A stretch of 64,000 nt of DNA, from NCBI RefSeq assembly GCF_026191725.2, contig NZ_CP120863.1, forward strand, positions 1,096,001 to 1,160,000, given 5' to 3'. Origin of the DNA: Roseibium porphyridii (GTDB lineage Bacteria > Pseudomonadota > Alphaproteobacteria > Rhizobiales > Stappiaceae). Position numbers and translations under genes: made by a program. Below, one piece after another: positions 36,268-45,159 of this stretch. A model generated the notes under the pieces. That model was not told where the DNA came from and searched no databases. It saw only the letters and a list, made by a program, of their open reading frames with translations. Numbering within the stretch: the first letter of the stretch is position 1; each line of letters starts with the position of its first letter.

Positions 36268-36912
36268 ATGTCCGCACTCAAAGAGCTAACCTCGCTTGAT
36301 CTGGCCGCTCTGGTGGCGAGCCGTGTCTGCCACGACATCATCTCACCCGTCGGTGCCATTACCAACGGATTGGAAGTGTTGGACGAGGAAGGCTCTGAGG
36401 ACATGCGCGATTTTGCGATGGACCTCATCCGAAAGAGCGCGCGCCAGGCATCTGCGAAACTGCAATTTGCCCGCCTGGCATTCGGAGCTGCTGGATCTGC
36501 TGGCGCTGAGATCGATCTCGGAGATGCCCAAGTCGTTGCCACAGGGTTTATGGAAAACGAAAAATCCGACTTAAATTGGCAACTCGACCGGCATCTGATG
36601 CCGAAGAATAATGTCAAATTGCTCCTTAACCTTATCCTGATCGCAAATCAGTGCGTGCCGCGTGGTGGAGAAATCAAAGTTGAAATGTCCGGCGAACCTG
36701 CTTCACCGTCATTCACGCTTCACGCCAGCGGTCTCAATCCGCGTATCCCCTTGGGAATGAAGGAAACTCTGGGCGGAGAAGAGCCGGAGCGCATCGATGC
36801 GCATTCGGTTCAGCCGATCTACACTCTACTTCTGGCTCGTGAATCCGGCATGGTATTAACGATAGATAAACAAGAAGAGTTGGTAAAAATTACGGCGTCT
36901 CCAGCAGAATAA
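36268..36912 (+). CDS. chpT: Histidine phosphotransferase ChpT
   Basis: ChpT relays phosphate from the hybrid kinase CckA to CtrA and CpdR in the alphaproteobacterial cell-cycle phosphorelay. The start MSALKELTSLDLAALVASR leads to the phosphoacceptor motif CHDIISPVGAI, with His at residue 22. A degenerate ATPase-like C-terminal domain makes up the rest. Length from ATG 36268 is 214 residues, normal for ChpT. A longer reading from TTG 36163 is possible but unlikely. It lies 132 bases upstream of cheA and 9 kb from ctrA. Confidence 0.92.
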   Translation: MSALKELTSLDLAALVASRVCHDIISPVGAITNGLEVLDEEGSEDMRDFAMDLIRKSARQASAKLQFARLAFGAAGSAGAEIDLGDAQVVATGFMENEKSDLNWQLDRHLMPKNNVKLLLNLILIANQCVPRGGEIKVEMSGEPASPSFTLHASGLNPRIPLGMKETLGGEEPERIDAHSVQPIYTLLLARESGMVLTIDKQEELVKITASPAE

Positions 36913-37044
36913 CCTTCCAGATAAAAGTCTCTACCTGTTTCAGCGTATCTTAACTGTTTCCCGTCAACCTACCCTCATGGACTTTTCGGTCCAGACATCC
37001 TTTCCAGGGTGCGGAACCAGTAACAAGTCGGGTGAGAGCAGGCC

Positions 37045-39867
37045 ATGGACGACCTCCTCAGGGAATTCATTACTGAGACGAACGAGAGTCTCGATGTTGT
37101 TGACGTAGAACTTGTCAAATTCGAACAAGAACCAAACAACGCGACTATCTTAGATAACATTTTCCGTCTGGTGCACACTATTAAGGGCACTTGCGGCTTC
37201 CTTGGCCTTCCCCGGCTGGAAGGAATTGCACACGCTGCGGAAACCCTTATGGGCAAGTTCCGTGACGGAGCACCGGTTACACAAGAAGCCGTGTCCCTTA
37301 TTCTGACGTCGATCGACCAGATCAAGGACATTCTTGGCGAGCTGGAAGCTGCTGGCGGCGAAGAGCCGGAAGGTGACGACAGCGAGTTGATCGGACATCT
37401 TGAAGTGATGTCCGCTAAGGCTGATGCTGCGATGGCAGGCGGCGGAGATGAAGCTCCGGCCGAAGAAGCCGCAAATGACGAGGCTTCCGACGCGGAAGCT
37501 GCCGCAGACGCCGAAGCAAATGACTCTGAAGACGAGAGTGACGCAGAAGCGGACCAGACCCTTGAGCGTCCATTGCGCCCGGGCGAAGTATCGCTTGATG
37601 AGCTGGAACGCGCCTTCCGCGAGACCGAAATCGAAGTAGAAGTTGCCGAAGCTCCGGCTCCGGAAGCTGAAGAGGTCGTGGAAGAGGTCGAAGAGCCCGC
37701 TCCGGCACCGGCTGCCGTAAAGGCGGAGCCGAAAGCACCGGCGGCAAAGAAGAAGACTGAAGAAAAGAGCGAGAAGAAAGCTGCTGGCGGAGGTGTCTCC
37801 AACCAGAGCATTCGCGTCGCTGTCGACACGCTTGAGCATCTGATGACAATGGTCTCTGAGCTCGTGCTGACTCGGAACCAGCTTCTTGAAATCGTTCGTC
37901 GTCACGAAGACAGCGAGTTCAAGGTACCGCTGCAGCGCTTGTCAAATGTGACGGCCGAGCTGCAGGAAGGTGTCATGGCGACACGCATGCAGCCGATCGG
38001 CAATGCCTGGCAGAAGCTACCGCGTATCGTCCGCGACCTTAGCCAGGAACTGGAAAAGCCGATCGATCTGGAAATGATCGGCGCTGACACCGAGCTTGAC
38101 CGACAAGTCCTTGAAATGATCAAGGATCCGCTTACCCACATGGTTCGAAACTCTGCCGATCACGGTCTGGAGTTGCCGGAAGAACGCCGGGCTGCGGGTA
38201 AACCGGAAAAGGGTGTCATCACCCTGGCTGCGTATCATGAAGGCGGCCACATCATCATCGAAGTCCGTGACGACGGTAAGGGCATCGATGTCGACCGGGT
38301 GAAGGAAAAGATCCTGGAGCGTGGCCTTGCCACTGAATCCGAAATCGAGAAGATGACGGATTCCCAGATCCACAAGTTCATCTTCCATGCAGGTTTCTCA
38401 ACAGCTGCTTCGGTGACGAGTGTGTCTGGCCGCGGTGTTGGCATGGATGTTGTGCGCAACAACATCGAGCTGATTGGCGGTACGGTCGATCTGCGCTCTG
38501 CGACCGGCAAGGGCTCGAGCTTCATCATCAAGATCCCGCTGACACTGGCGATCGTATCGACGCTGATTGTCGAAGCCAGCGGTGACCGCTTTGCCATTCC
38601 GCAGCTTTCTGTTGTCGAACTGGTGCGCGTACAGACCAATTCGGAACATCGCATCGAGCGGATCAAGGATACGCCGGTACTGAGGCTGCGCAACAAGTTG
38701 CTGCCACTGGTTCATCTGTCTCAACTCCTCGGCATCTACGAGGGCGAGGACGTTGACAAGGCCATCGATGCGGACAACGGCTTCATCGTTGTGATGCAGG
38801 TGGGCAGTCAGACCTTCGGTGTTGTTGTCGACGGTGTCTTCCACACGGAAGAAATCGTGGTCAAGCCGATGTCGACCATGCTGCGCAACCTCGACATGTT
38901 CTCCGGCAACACCATTCTTGGTGATGGATCCGTGATCATGATCATCGACCCGAACGGCATCGCAAGCGCAATGGCAAGCCATGCTTCCAGCGCTGTGGCC
39001 GAAACCGAAGAAGACGAGCAGGAAGATCTGGCACGCAAGGCCATCAGCGGCCAAAGCTCGATCTCGCTGCTTCTGTTCCGCGCCGGTGCGCCGGAGCCAA
39101 AGGCAGTTCCGCTGTCGCTGGTCACGCGCCTGGAGGAGTTCGAGGTCTCAAAGATCGAGCGCTCCAATGGCCGCGACCTGGTGCAGTATCGCGGTGCGTT
39201 GATGCCGCTGGTCTACGTCAACGACGGGGATTGTCACAAGACAGAAGGCACCCAGCCGATGCTGGTGTTCTCCGACGCAGGCCGTTCCATGGGTCTCGTT
39301 GTCGACGAAATCGTCGATATTGTCGAAGATCGCATGAACATCGAGGTCGGTTCGGAGCGCCCGGGCATCCTCGGCTCCGCGGTCGTCAAGGAACGTGCCA
39401 CCGAGATCATCGACCTCGGTTACTACCTGCCGCAGGCCTTCGAAGACTGGTTCATGCGCAAGGAGATGGATATCGAAGCGCTGACGAAGAAAGTTCTCTT
39501 CGTCGACGACAGTTCCTTCTTCCGCAACATGTTGACACCGGTGCTCAAGGCGGCGGGCTACGACGTCACGACCTGTAACGGTCCTCAGCATGCATTCGAG
39601 CTTCTGGAGAACGGTGACAAGTTCCACGCAATCGTCAGCGATATCGAAATGCCGGAAATCAATGGCTTCGAATTCTGCGAATCGTTGCGCCGTGATCCAC
39701 GCTTCCGCGACATTCCGATGTTGGCCCTGTCCTCGCTTGTGACACCGGCATCGATTGAACGCGGTCGCCAGGCCGGCTTTGACGACTATGTCGCCAAGTT
39801 CGACCGTCCCGGCTTGATTGCCGCTCTGAAAGACGTCTTCTCCGGTGAAATGGGAGTAGCAGCATGA
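37045..39867 (+). CDS. cheA: Hybrid chemotaxis histidine kinase CheA with C-terminal receiver domain
   Basis: CheA phosphorylates CheY and CheB in response to chemoreceptor state. The domain order is an N-terminal HPt (about 1-105, phosphoacceptor His44 in LVHTIKGTCGF) and a 150-residue acidic Ala/Glu linker in place of a recognisable P2 domain. Then come the dimerisation helices (from about 255), the HATPase domain with HMVRNSADHGLE, DDGKGID and GRGVGMDVV, a CheW-like domain, and a second CheW-like segment (about 675-800). A receiver domain (about 815-935) completes it, with Asp821/822 and predicted phosphoacceptor Asp866. The total is 940 residues. cheW overlaps its end by 4 bases. Confidence 0.95.
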   Translation: MDDLLREFITETNESLDVVDVELVKFEQEPNNATILDNIFRLVHTIKGTCGFLGLPRLEGIAHAAETLMGKFRDGAPVTQEAVSLILTSIDQIKDILGELEAAGGEEPEGDDSELIGHLEVMSAKADAAMAGGGDEAPAEEAANDEASDAEAAADAEANDSEDESDAEADQTLERPLRPGEVSLDELERAFRETEIEVEVAEAPAPEAEEVVEEVEEPAPAPAAVKAEPKAPAAKKKTEEKSEKKAAGGGVSNQSIRVAVDTLEHLMTMVSELVLTRNQLLEIVRRHEDSEFKVPLQRLSNVTAELQEGVMATRMQPIGNAWQKLPRIVRDLSQELEKPIDLEMIGADTELDRQVLEMIKDPLTHMVRNSADHGLELPEERRAAGKPEKGVITLAAYHEGGHIIIEVRDDGKGIDVDRVKEKILERGLATESEIEKMTDSQIHKFIFHAGFSTAASVTSVSGRGVGMDVVRNNIELIGGTVDLRSATGKGSSFIIKIPLTLAIVSTLIVEASGDRFAIPQLSVVELVRVQTNSEHRIERIKDTPVLRLRNKLLPLVHLSQLLGIYEGEDVDKAIDADNGFIVVMQVGSQTFGVVVDGVFHTEEIVVKPMSTMLRNLDMFSGNTILGDGSVIMIIDPNGIASAMASHASSAVAETEEDEQEDLARKAISGQSSISLLLFRAGAPEPKAVPLSLVTRLEEFEVSKIERSNGRDLVQYRGALMPLVYVNDGDCHKTEGTQPMLVFSDAGRSMGLVVDEIVDIVEDRMNIEVGSERPGILGSAVVKERATEIIDLGYYLPQAFEDWFMRKEMDIEALTKKVLFVDDSSFFRNMLTPVLKAAGYDVTTCNGPQHAFELLENGDKFHAIVSDIEMPEINGFEFCESLRRDPRFRDIPMLALSSLVTPASIERGRQAGFDDYVAKFDRPGLIAALKDVFSGEMGVAA

Positions 39868-40355
39868 GTGTGCTGGAACACAAACTCAACGCGGATCAGA
39901 ACGCTGCAAGCGATATGATCCAGTACGTTACCGTGGTGATTGGAGGCCAGCTCTTTGGCCTCCCGATTTCCCAGGTGCATGATGTATTCGTGCCGGAAAG
40001 CGTTACCCGTGTGCCAATGTCCGCACCGGAAGTTCAGGGTGTCCTGAACCTGCGTGGTCGAATCGTTACGGCGATCAACATGCGCCGCCGGCTGCATCTT
40101 CCTCCGCTGGAGGATGAACAAATGATGGCCGTTGGTATCGAGTACAAACAGGAAAGCTACGGTCTCGTTATTGATACCGTCGGCGAAGTTTTGACACTGC
40201 CGGCAGCTTCTGCGGAATCCAATCCGTCGAACCTTGATCGCCGCTGGGCCGAGATTTCCGGTGGTGTCCATCGTCTAGATGGTCAGCTGATGGTCATTCT
40301 CGATGTGGATCGCTTGCTGGGTGCGATGTTCACAGAACCAATGGTCGCAGCATAA
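39864..40355 (+). CDS. cheW: Chemotaxis coupling protein CheW
   Basis: CheW couples chemoreceptors to CheA. The single CheW domain (about 20-160) starts DMIQYVTVVIGGQLFGLPISQV and contains VPMSAPEVQGVLNLRGRIVTAINMR, the family signature. At 163 residues it is normal. ATG 39864 overlaps the cheA stop as ATGA, so translation is coupled. Confidence 0.95.
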   Translation: MSVLEHKLNADQNAASDMIQYVTVVIGGQLFGLPISQVHDVFVPESVTRVPMSAPEVQGVLNLRGRIVTAINMRRRLHLPPLEDEQMMAVGIEYKQESYGLVIDTVGEVLTLPAASAESNPSNLDRRWAEISGGVHRLDGQLMVILDVDRLLGAMFTEPMVAA

Positions 40356-40391
40356 CAAGGCCGAAACGGCCAAAAAGTGGAGTAACGCCTG

Positions 40392-40757
40392 ATGAAACAG
40401 TGCCTTGTAGTCGATGACTCAAGCGTCATCCGTAAGGTCGCCCGCCGGATTCTCGAAGACTTGAACTTCGAAATCACGGAAGCAGAGGATGGCCAGCAGG
40501 CGCTTGACGAGTGCAGGAAGACCATGCCGGATGCGATCCTACTGGATTGGAACATGCCGGTGATGGACGGACTGGAGTTTCTGACCAGTCTCAGAGGCGA
40601 AGAAGGCGGGGAAAACCCCGTCGTTGTTTTCTGCACAACCGAAAACGATGTTGCGCATATCGCACGGGCCATTCGTGCCGGTGCCAACGAGTACATCATG
40701 AAACCTTTCGACCGCGAAATTGTCGAAGCCAAGTTTCAGGAAGTTGGTCTTATTTAG
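40392..40757 (+). CDS. cheY: Chemotaxis response regulator CheY
   Basis: A single-domain receiver of 121 residues that carries the signal to the flagellar motor. Acidic residues Asp8 and Asp9, phosphoacceptor Asp52 (LLDWNMPVMDG), Thr82/83 and Lys104 (YIMKPFDRE) are all in place. It follows cheW by 36 bases, a gap holding a small hairpin GGCCG/CGGCC (40359-40371) that could modulate transcript stability. Confidence 0.95.
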   Translation: MKQCLVVDDSSVIRKVARRILEDLNFEITEAEDGQQALDECRKTMPDAILLDWNMPVMDGLEFLTSLRGEEGGENPVVVFCTTENDVAHIARAIRAGANEYIMKPFDREIVEAKFQEVGLI

Positions 40758-40778
40758 TATTGAGTTGGGCAGTCTCTA

Positions 40779-42002
40779 ATGGCATTTGCGCAGAGAAGCG
40801 CTTCCGCGGGCACGAATCCGGGTAGCGATCCGATTAAGGTAATGGTTGTCGACGACGCCGTCGTCATACGTGGGTTGTTGACCCGCTGGCTAGGCGAAGA
40901 CAAGGGGCTGAATGTTGTCAGCTCACACCGGAACGGCAAACTGGCCGTCGAAGATATAGAAAAAAGCAATCCCGACGTCGTTGTGCTCGACATCGAAATG
41001 CCCGAGATGGATGGCATGACCGCTTTGCCGCTGATGCTGGCAAAGAAACGCGATCTGGTCGTCATCATGGCCTCGACACTGACGCGCAGAAATGCCGAAA
41101 TCAGTCTTAAGGCCCTGTCGCTTGGGGCCGCGGACTATGTGCCGAAGCCTGAATCCACTTCCGAAGTGACAACGTCCATCGATTTTCGTCGTGAACTGAT
41201 CGAGAAGGTCAAAGCGCTCGGCGCACGCGCGGTGCGTATGCGTGGACCGGCACGGACCATGCGAGCTGAAACGCGGGCCGGTCGGACTTCGCAGCCTGTC
41301 AAACCTTTGGGTTCTCGTCCGGCAACGGACACGCGTGCAAGCTTCCGTCAAGCTGCTCAGCCTGCAGCTGCGGCTGCTGGTGCTCCACAGTTCAAGACCA
41401 GACCGTATTCTTCAGCACGGCCGAGGATCCTGGCAATCGGATCTTCCACCGGAGGCCCTCAGGCGCTTCAGGAAGTGATGAAGGAAGTCGGAACCGCAAT
41501 GAACGACGTGCCGGTTGTCATAACCCAGCACATGCCGCCGACCTTCACTTCCATTCTGGCCGAGCATATGGGCAAAGCTGCACTTCGTCCTGCCAAGGAG
41601 GGAGAGCACGGGGAACTGCTCAAGCCAGGCAACATCTATGTTGCACCGGGCGGCAAGCATATGGTGCTGGAAAAGGACGGTGGCGCGGTCAAAATTCGAC
41701 TGACTGACGACGATCCGGTTAACTTCTGCAAGCCGGCGGTTGATCCTCTCTTTGACAGCGTGGCCAAAGTCTACGGTTCGGCGACACTGGGTATCATCCT
41801 CACAGGCATGGGCCATGATGGTGCCGATGGTGTGAAGACGATCGCAGCTGGTGGCGGCAGTATCATCACCCAGGACGAAGCGACCAGTGTGGTCTGGGGA
41901 ATGCCGGGTGCGGCAGCTCAGACGGGCGTGTGCTGTGACATTCTTCCCTTGAAGGAGATCGGTCCGAAGATCTCTCGCGTATTGAAGGGGAACACAAGAT
42001 GA
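40779..42002 (+). CDS. cheB: Chemotaxis protein-glutamate methylesterase/deamidase CheB
   Basis: CheB removes methyl groups from chemoreceptors and is activated by phosphorylation. The N-terminal receiver domain (about 18-135, VVLDIEMPEMDGMTALP) is joined by a basic linker to the CheB methylesterase domain (about 205-400). The catalytic triad region is readable in GSSTGGPQAL, TQHMPPTF and GMGHDGADG. Length is 407 residues. cheR begins inside its stop codon (ATGA at 41999). Confidence 0.95.
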   Translation: MAFAQRSASAGTNPGSDPIKVMVVDDAVVIRGLLTRWLGEDKGLNVVSSHRNGKLAVEDIEKSNPDVVVLDIEMPEMDGMTALPLMLAKKRDLVVIMASTLTRRNAEISLKALSLGAADYVPKPESTSEVTTSIDFRRELIEKVKALGARAVRMRGPARTMRAETRAGRTSQPVKPLGSRPATDTRASFRQAAQPAAAAAGAPQFKTRPYSSARPRILAIGSSTGGPQALQEVMKEVGTAMNDVPVVITQHMPPTFTSILAEHMGKAALRPAKEGEHGELLKPGNIYVAPGGKHMVLEKDGGAVKIRLTDDDPVNFCKPAVDPLFDSVAKVYGSATLGIILTGMGHDGADGVKTIAAGGGSIITQDEATSVVWGMPGAAAQTGVCCDILPLKEIGPKISRVLKGNTR

Positions 42003-42877
42003 CGCCGAGCGAGTTTGAATTCCTCAAGAACTTCCTGAAGACCCGGTCCGGGCTGGTCCTGTCAAATGACAAGCAGTACCTGGTGGAAAGCCGTCTACAG
42101 CCAATTGCTCGCAGCACAAAGCTGGAGACCTTGAGTGCTGTTATTCAGCAGCTTCAACGGGGTGGCAATCGGGCGCTTGAAAACGAAGTCGTGGAAGCGA
42201 TGACGACGAACGAGTCGTTCTTCTTCCGTGACAAGACGCCGTTCGAGCATTTCAAGGATACGATGCTGCCTTCGCTCCTGGAAAGCCGGGCGACGCGAAA
42301 GCAGCTCAAGATCTGGTGCGCGGCAGCGTCCACCGGGCAGGAGCCCTATTCCTTGGCGATCTGTCTCAAGGAAGATGCGGCCAAAATGCCAGGTTGGCGG
42401 ACTCGTATTCTTGGTACGGACCTTTCGCAGGAAGTGCTTGAGAAGGCCAAGACCGGTCTCTACAGCCAATTCGAAGTCCAGCGTGGTTTGCCTATTCAGC
42501 TGCTGCTGAAATATTTCGAGCAGAAAGGCGACGTCTGGCAGATCAATCCGAACATGCGGGCCATGATCGAATGGAAGAAGTTCAACCTTCTTGAGAGCTT
42601 TACGCATCTCGGTGAGTTCGACATCATATTCTGCCGAAATGTGCTGATATATTTCGATCAGGCCACCAAGTCCGAGATCCTCGGACGGATGGCCAAATCC
42701 TTGCCGGACGACGGGTTCCTCGTGCTTGGAGCTGCGGAAACGGTTGTCGGGCTGACCGATGCCTTCAAGCCAGTGTCAGGAAAACGTGGTCTGTTTCAAA
42801 AGAAACAGGTTGCTCAGTCCGCCACTGGAGCAACGAGCCGCCCGCGGCTCGCGGTCGGTGGCGGTTTTCAGCGCTGA
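41999..42877 (+). CDS. cheR: Chemoreceptor methyltransferase CheR
   Basis: CheR methylates glutamates of chemoreceptors with S-adenosylmethionine. The N-terminal helical domain is followed by NESFFFRDKTPFEHF, the SAM-binding AAASTGQEPYSLAI, the LGTDLSQEVLEKA segment and FDIIFCRNVLIYFD, all family signatures. Length is 292 residues. It is the last gene of the cheAWYBR operon and is followed by a strong terminator. Confidence 0.95.
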   Translation: MTPSEFEFLKNFLKTRSGLVLSNDKQYLVESRLQPIARSTKLETLSAVIQQLQRGGNRALENEVVEAMTTNESFFFRDKTPFEHFKDTMLPSLLESRATRKQLKIWCAAASTGQEPYSLAICLKEDAAKMPGWRTRILGTDLSQEVLEKAKTGLYSQFEVQRGLPIQLLLKYFEQKGDVWQINPNMRAMIEWKKFNLLESFTHLGEFDIIFCRNVLIYFDQATKSEILGRMAKSLPDDGFLVLGAAETVVGLTDAFKPVSGKRGLFQKKQVAQSATGATSRPRLAVGGGFQR

Positions 42878-42900
42878 TCTGCACAAGACAAGTTCAAATC

Positions 42901-42928
42901 AAAGGCGGTCAGTTGACCGCCTTTTTTT
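42901..42928 (+). terminator. Rho-independent terminator after cheR, overlapping the LytTR gene end
   Basis: AAAGGCGGTCA and TGACCGCCTTT form the stem, with seven T residues on the plus strand. The LytTR gene on the minus strand stops at 42909, so the stem encodes its last residues (KAVN and stop). It may also stop minus-strand transcription weakly. Confidence 0.9.
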
Positions 42929-43820
42929 GTGTTGTGGCCTCTTTCCCGAAACGGGCATCGACATCGTCGGCGTATTTTCGACTAACCGGGACCTTGGAAC
43001 CATCTTTCAGATCAAGCCAAAGACGCCCGTTTTCACGTGAGTGGCCGACAACCGCCTCATAAGCCACCCAGTGGCTCCGATGAACCTGCATGCCGTCATT
43101 GTCAGGCAATTCCGCAACGATGTCATTGAAGCGATAGAGCAGCATACGGCTGTCTGTCTCACTTACGAGCCTTACATAATGTTCCTGCGCTTCGACACGC
43201 AGCAAGTCACCTTCAAGCGGGGTCTCCAAATGTCTTCCATAACCCGTGTCGACAGGGGCAAGAGGGGTGTCCTGCAATTCAGGTTTTTCCGTTGAAATGG
43301 CGGTCTCGGCAGTGTCGGATTGCACCTGGCTGACTGCATTGGTGCCTGTCTGGGAGTTGGCAGAGAACACAAACAGCTTTGGCGCGGTCAGCAGCAGGCA
43401 GAGTGCGAGATGATTGTCAGACAGATAAACAACTTCGCGAAAAAACGAGCCAATATGCGAAATGCCGGTCGCGGTTGTTCCCGTTGAAGAAGCGGCCGGA
43501 AGAGCCGAAGCATTGAGGCCATCCAGTTCCGGTAATCCTAGGATGAGATCGAGCGCCGTTATTGAAAGCGCAAACGGGAACAGACTGACGACCGCGGCAA
43601 TTGCCGCAACAGGCCAGATGCGGGATTTCAGTCCAGGCACGCGGTCGATGAACTCAAAGAAGGCAACAAACAAAGCTGCTTCGATCAGAACCCTGATCAG
43701 CCAATAGCCATAAAGGCTGGCCAGCGTCCAACCTTCCGGTCGCATTGCCTGAGAGGCTGCCAACAGCAGAGCTGCCGCCAAACAAAGGAAGGTTACCTGC
43801 GCGATATAGGATCGGATCAT
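42909..43820 (-). CDS. Membrane-anchored LytTR-type DNA-binding regulator
   Basis: A 303-residue protein with four hydrophobic segments in the first 160 residues (about 5-25, 36-56, 68-90, 135-155). A variable linker leads to a C-terminal LytTR DNA-binding domain (about 205-295), recognisable in LLRVEAQEHYVRLVSETDSRMLLYRFNDIVAELP and VHRSHWVAY. Proteins of this layout sense at the membrane without a separate kinase. The target is unknown. It is convergent with the che operon, sharing its terminator. Confidence 0.88.
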   Translation of the reverse strand: MIRSYIAQVTFLCLAAALLLAASQAMRPEGWTLASLYGYWLIRVLIEAALFVAFFEFIDRVPGLKSRIWPVAAIAAVVSLFPFALSITALDLILGLPELDGLNASALPAASSTGTTATGISHIGSFFREVVYLSDNHLALCLLLTAPKLFVFSANSQTGTNAVSQVQSDTAETAISTEKPELQDTPLAPVDTGYGRHLETPLEGDLLRVEAQEHYVRLVSETDSRMLLYRFNDIVAELPDNDGMQVHRSHWVAYEAVVGHSRENGRLWLDLKDGSKVPVSRKYADDVDARFGKEATTQKKAVN

Positions 43821-44124
43821 CCGGACGATCTCAATTCTGAGTTACCGCAAACTACGGCATTTCAGGCCTGCCATTCAAGAAGCATGAAATGCGGCTTATC
43901 TAAATCATTGTAAATATTAATCTTTTATCACCACTTCTTGCGGTTCAAGAATTGATGAAATCTTCTGCCGGCTTGTGAAGGCATGGCTTTTCTTCTCAGG
44001 CCGCTGCGCCAGATACTGGCCGGAAGGAACTGGTTTTTCCAATCGGTTCCAATGTCCAACTTGGCGAAGATGCACGGGCCCCATCACCGGGTGTTGAGCT
44101 GAAGAGCAGTTTGGGAGAATTTGA
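43821..44124. other. Gene-free stretch between divergent LytTR and metallo-hydrolase genes
   Basis: A 304-base divergent promoter region, AT-rich near 43895-43930 (TAAATATTAATC). I see no ORF with a credible ribosome site, no RNA motif and no clear operator. LytTR proteins often bind direct repeats, but I could not identify a convincing pair here. Confidence 0.5.
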
Positions 44125-45096
44125 ATGACAATCGATGTGAAACTGACACGGCGGGCCGCATTGCTGGGCGCGGGCGGCGCAGTTGCCGGTGCCAGTCTAG
44201 CCGGTACCACCGGAGCTGTTATGGCAGCTGCAGAAAAACAAGGGGCCATGGCAGCGCCTGTGGCGCGATATTCCGTCGGTGAATTTGAAGTCAACACTCT
44301 GCTAGATGGCGCTGTTACGGCATCCGAACCGCAAAAAACCTTTGGGATGAATGTTGAGGCCGATGCGTTCAATAATTTTTCGGCAGAGAACTTCATTCCT
44401 GCCGATCAGTTCCGAGCGTTTTTCACGCCAACACTGGTCAATACAGGCAACGAACTTATCCTGTTCGACACAGGTGTCGGTGAGGGCGGGCGGCCAGCCC
44501 GTGGGAATATGCGCGCGGCGATCGAGAGCGCTGGCTATGCGCCCGAGCAGGTTGATGTCGTCGTGATCACGCACATGCACCCTGACCATATTGGCGGCCT
44601 GATGGAGGGCGGCGCACCTGCTTTTGCCAATGCGCGATACGTAACCGGGCAGAAAGAATATGATTTCTGGGCGGCTATGGATCCAGAGGCCAATGGTGTC
44701 ACCAAGCTGATGGCCAAAAATGTCAAGCCGCTTGCCGACAAGATGACATTTCTCGGTGATGGCGGCACGGTGGCTTCCGGTGTTACTGCAGTTGCAGCGC
44801 ATGGCCACACGCCAGGGCACATGCTTTACATGCTCGAAAACGGTGGTCAGCAGCTACTTCTGGCAGCAGATACGGCCAATCACTATGTCTGGTCACTTGC
44901 CAAGCCGGAATGGGAAGTGCGCTTCGACATGGACAAAGAGGCGGCAGCAGCAACGCGAAAGAGCATTTTCGGTATGCTCGCGGCCGACAAGGTGCCGTTC
45001 GTCGGTTACCACATGCCTTTCCCTGCGGTCGGTTATGTCGCCGCAGAGGGAGATGGGTTCCGGTATGTGCCGGCCTCCTATCAGATGCATCTCTGA
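44125..45096 (+). CDS. Tat-exported metallo-beta-lactamase fold hydrolase
   Basis: A 323-residue protein with a twin-arginine signal (TRRAALLGAGGAVAGASL, about residues 8-25). A metallo-beta-lactamase domain follows. The zinc motif THMHPDHIGG (HxHxDH), the downstream HGHTPGH and the later AADTANH (Asp/His) are intact, so two metals should bind. Its relatives include lactonases that break N-acyl homoserine lactones, but the substrate cannot be told here. The start ATG 44125 follows GGGAGAATTTGA. It is a single gene. Confidence 0.88.
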   Translation: MTIDVKLTRRAALLGAGGAVAGASLAGTTGAVMAAAEKQGAMAAPVARYSVGEFEVNTLLDGAVTASEPQKTFGMNVEADAFNNFSAENFIPADQFRAFFTPTLVNTGNELILFDTGVGEGGRPARGNMRAAIESAGYAPEQVDVVVITHMHPDHIGGLMEGGAPAFANARYVTGQKEYDFWAAMDPEANGVTKLMAKNVKPLADKMTFLGDGGTVASGVTAVAAHGHTPGHMLYMLENGGQQLLLAADTANHYVWSLAKPEWEVRFDMDKEAAAATRKSIFGMLAADKVPFVGYHMPFPAVGYVAAEGDGFRYVPASYQMHL

Positions 45097-45117
45097 TTCG
45101 TTTTCAACTGTGCACAG

Positions 45118-45143
45118 GAGAAGCCGGCATTTGCCGGCTTCTC
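45118..45143 (+). terminator. Terminator between convergent metallo-hydrolase and trmO genes
   Basis: GAGAAGCCGGCA and TGCCGGCTTCTC form a long stem with a very short loop 22 bases past the metallo-hydrolase stop. A T run (TTTTT) comes a few bases later on the plus strand. Confidence 0.65.
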
Positions 45144-45159
45144 TCGTTTTTGGCGGTGA

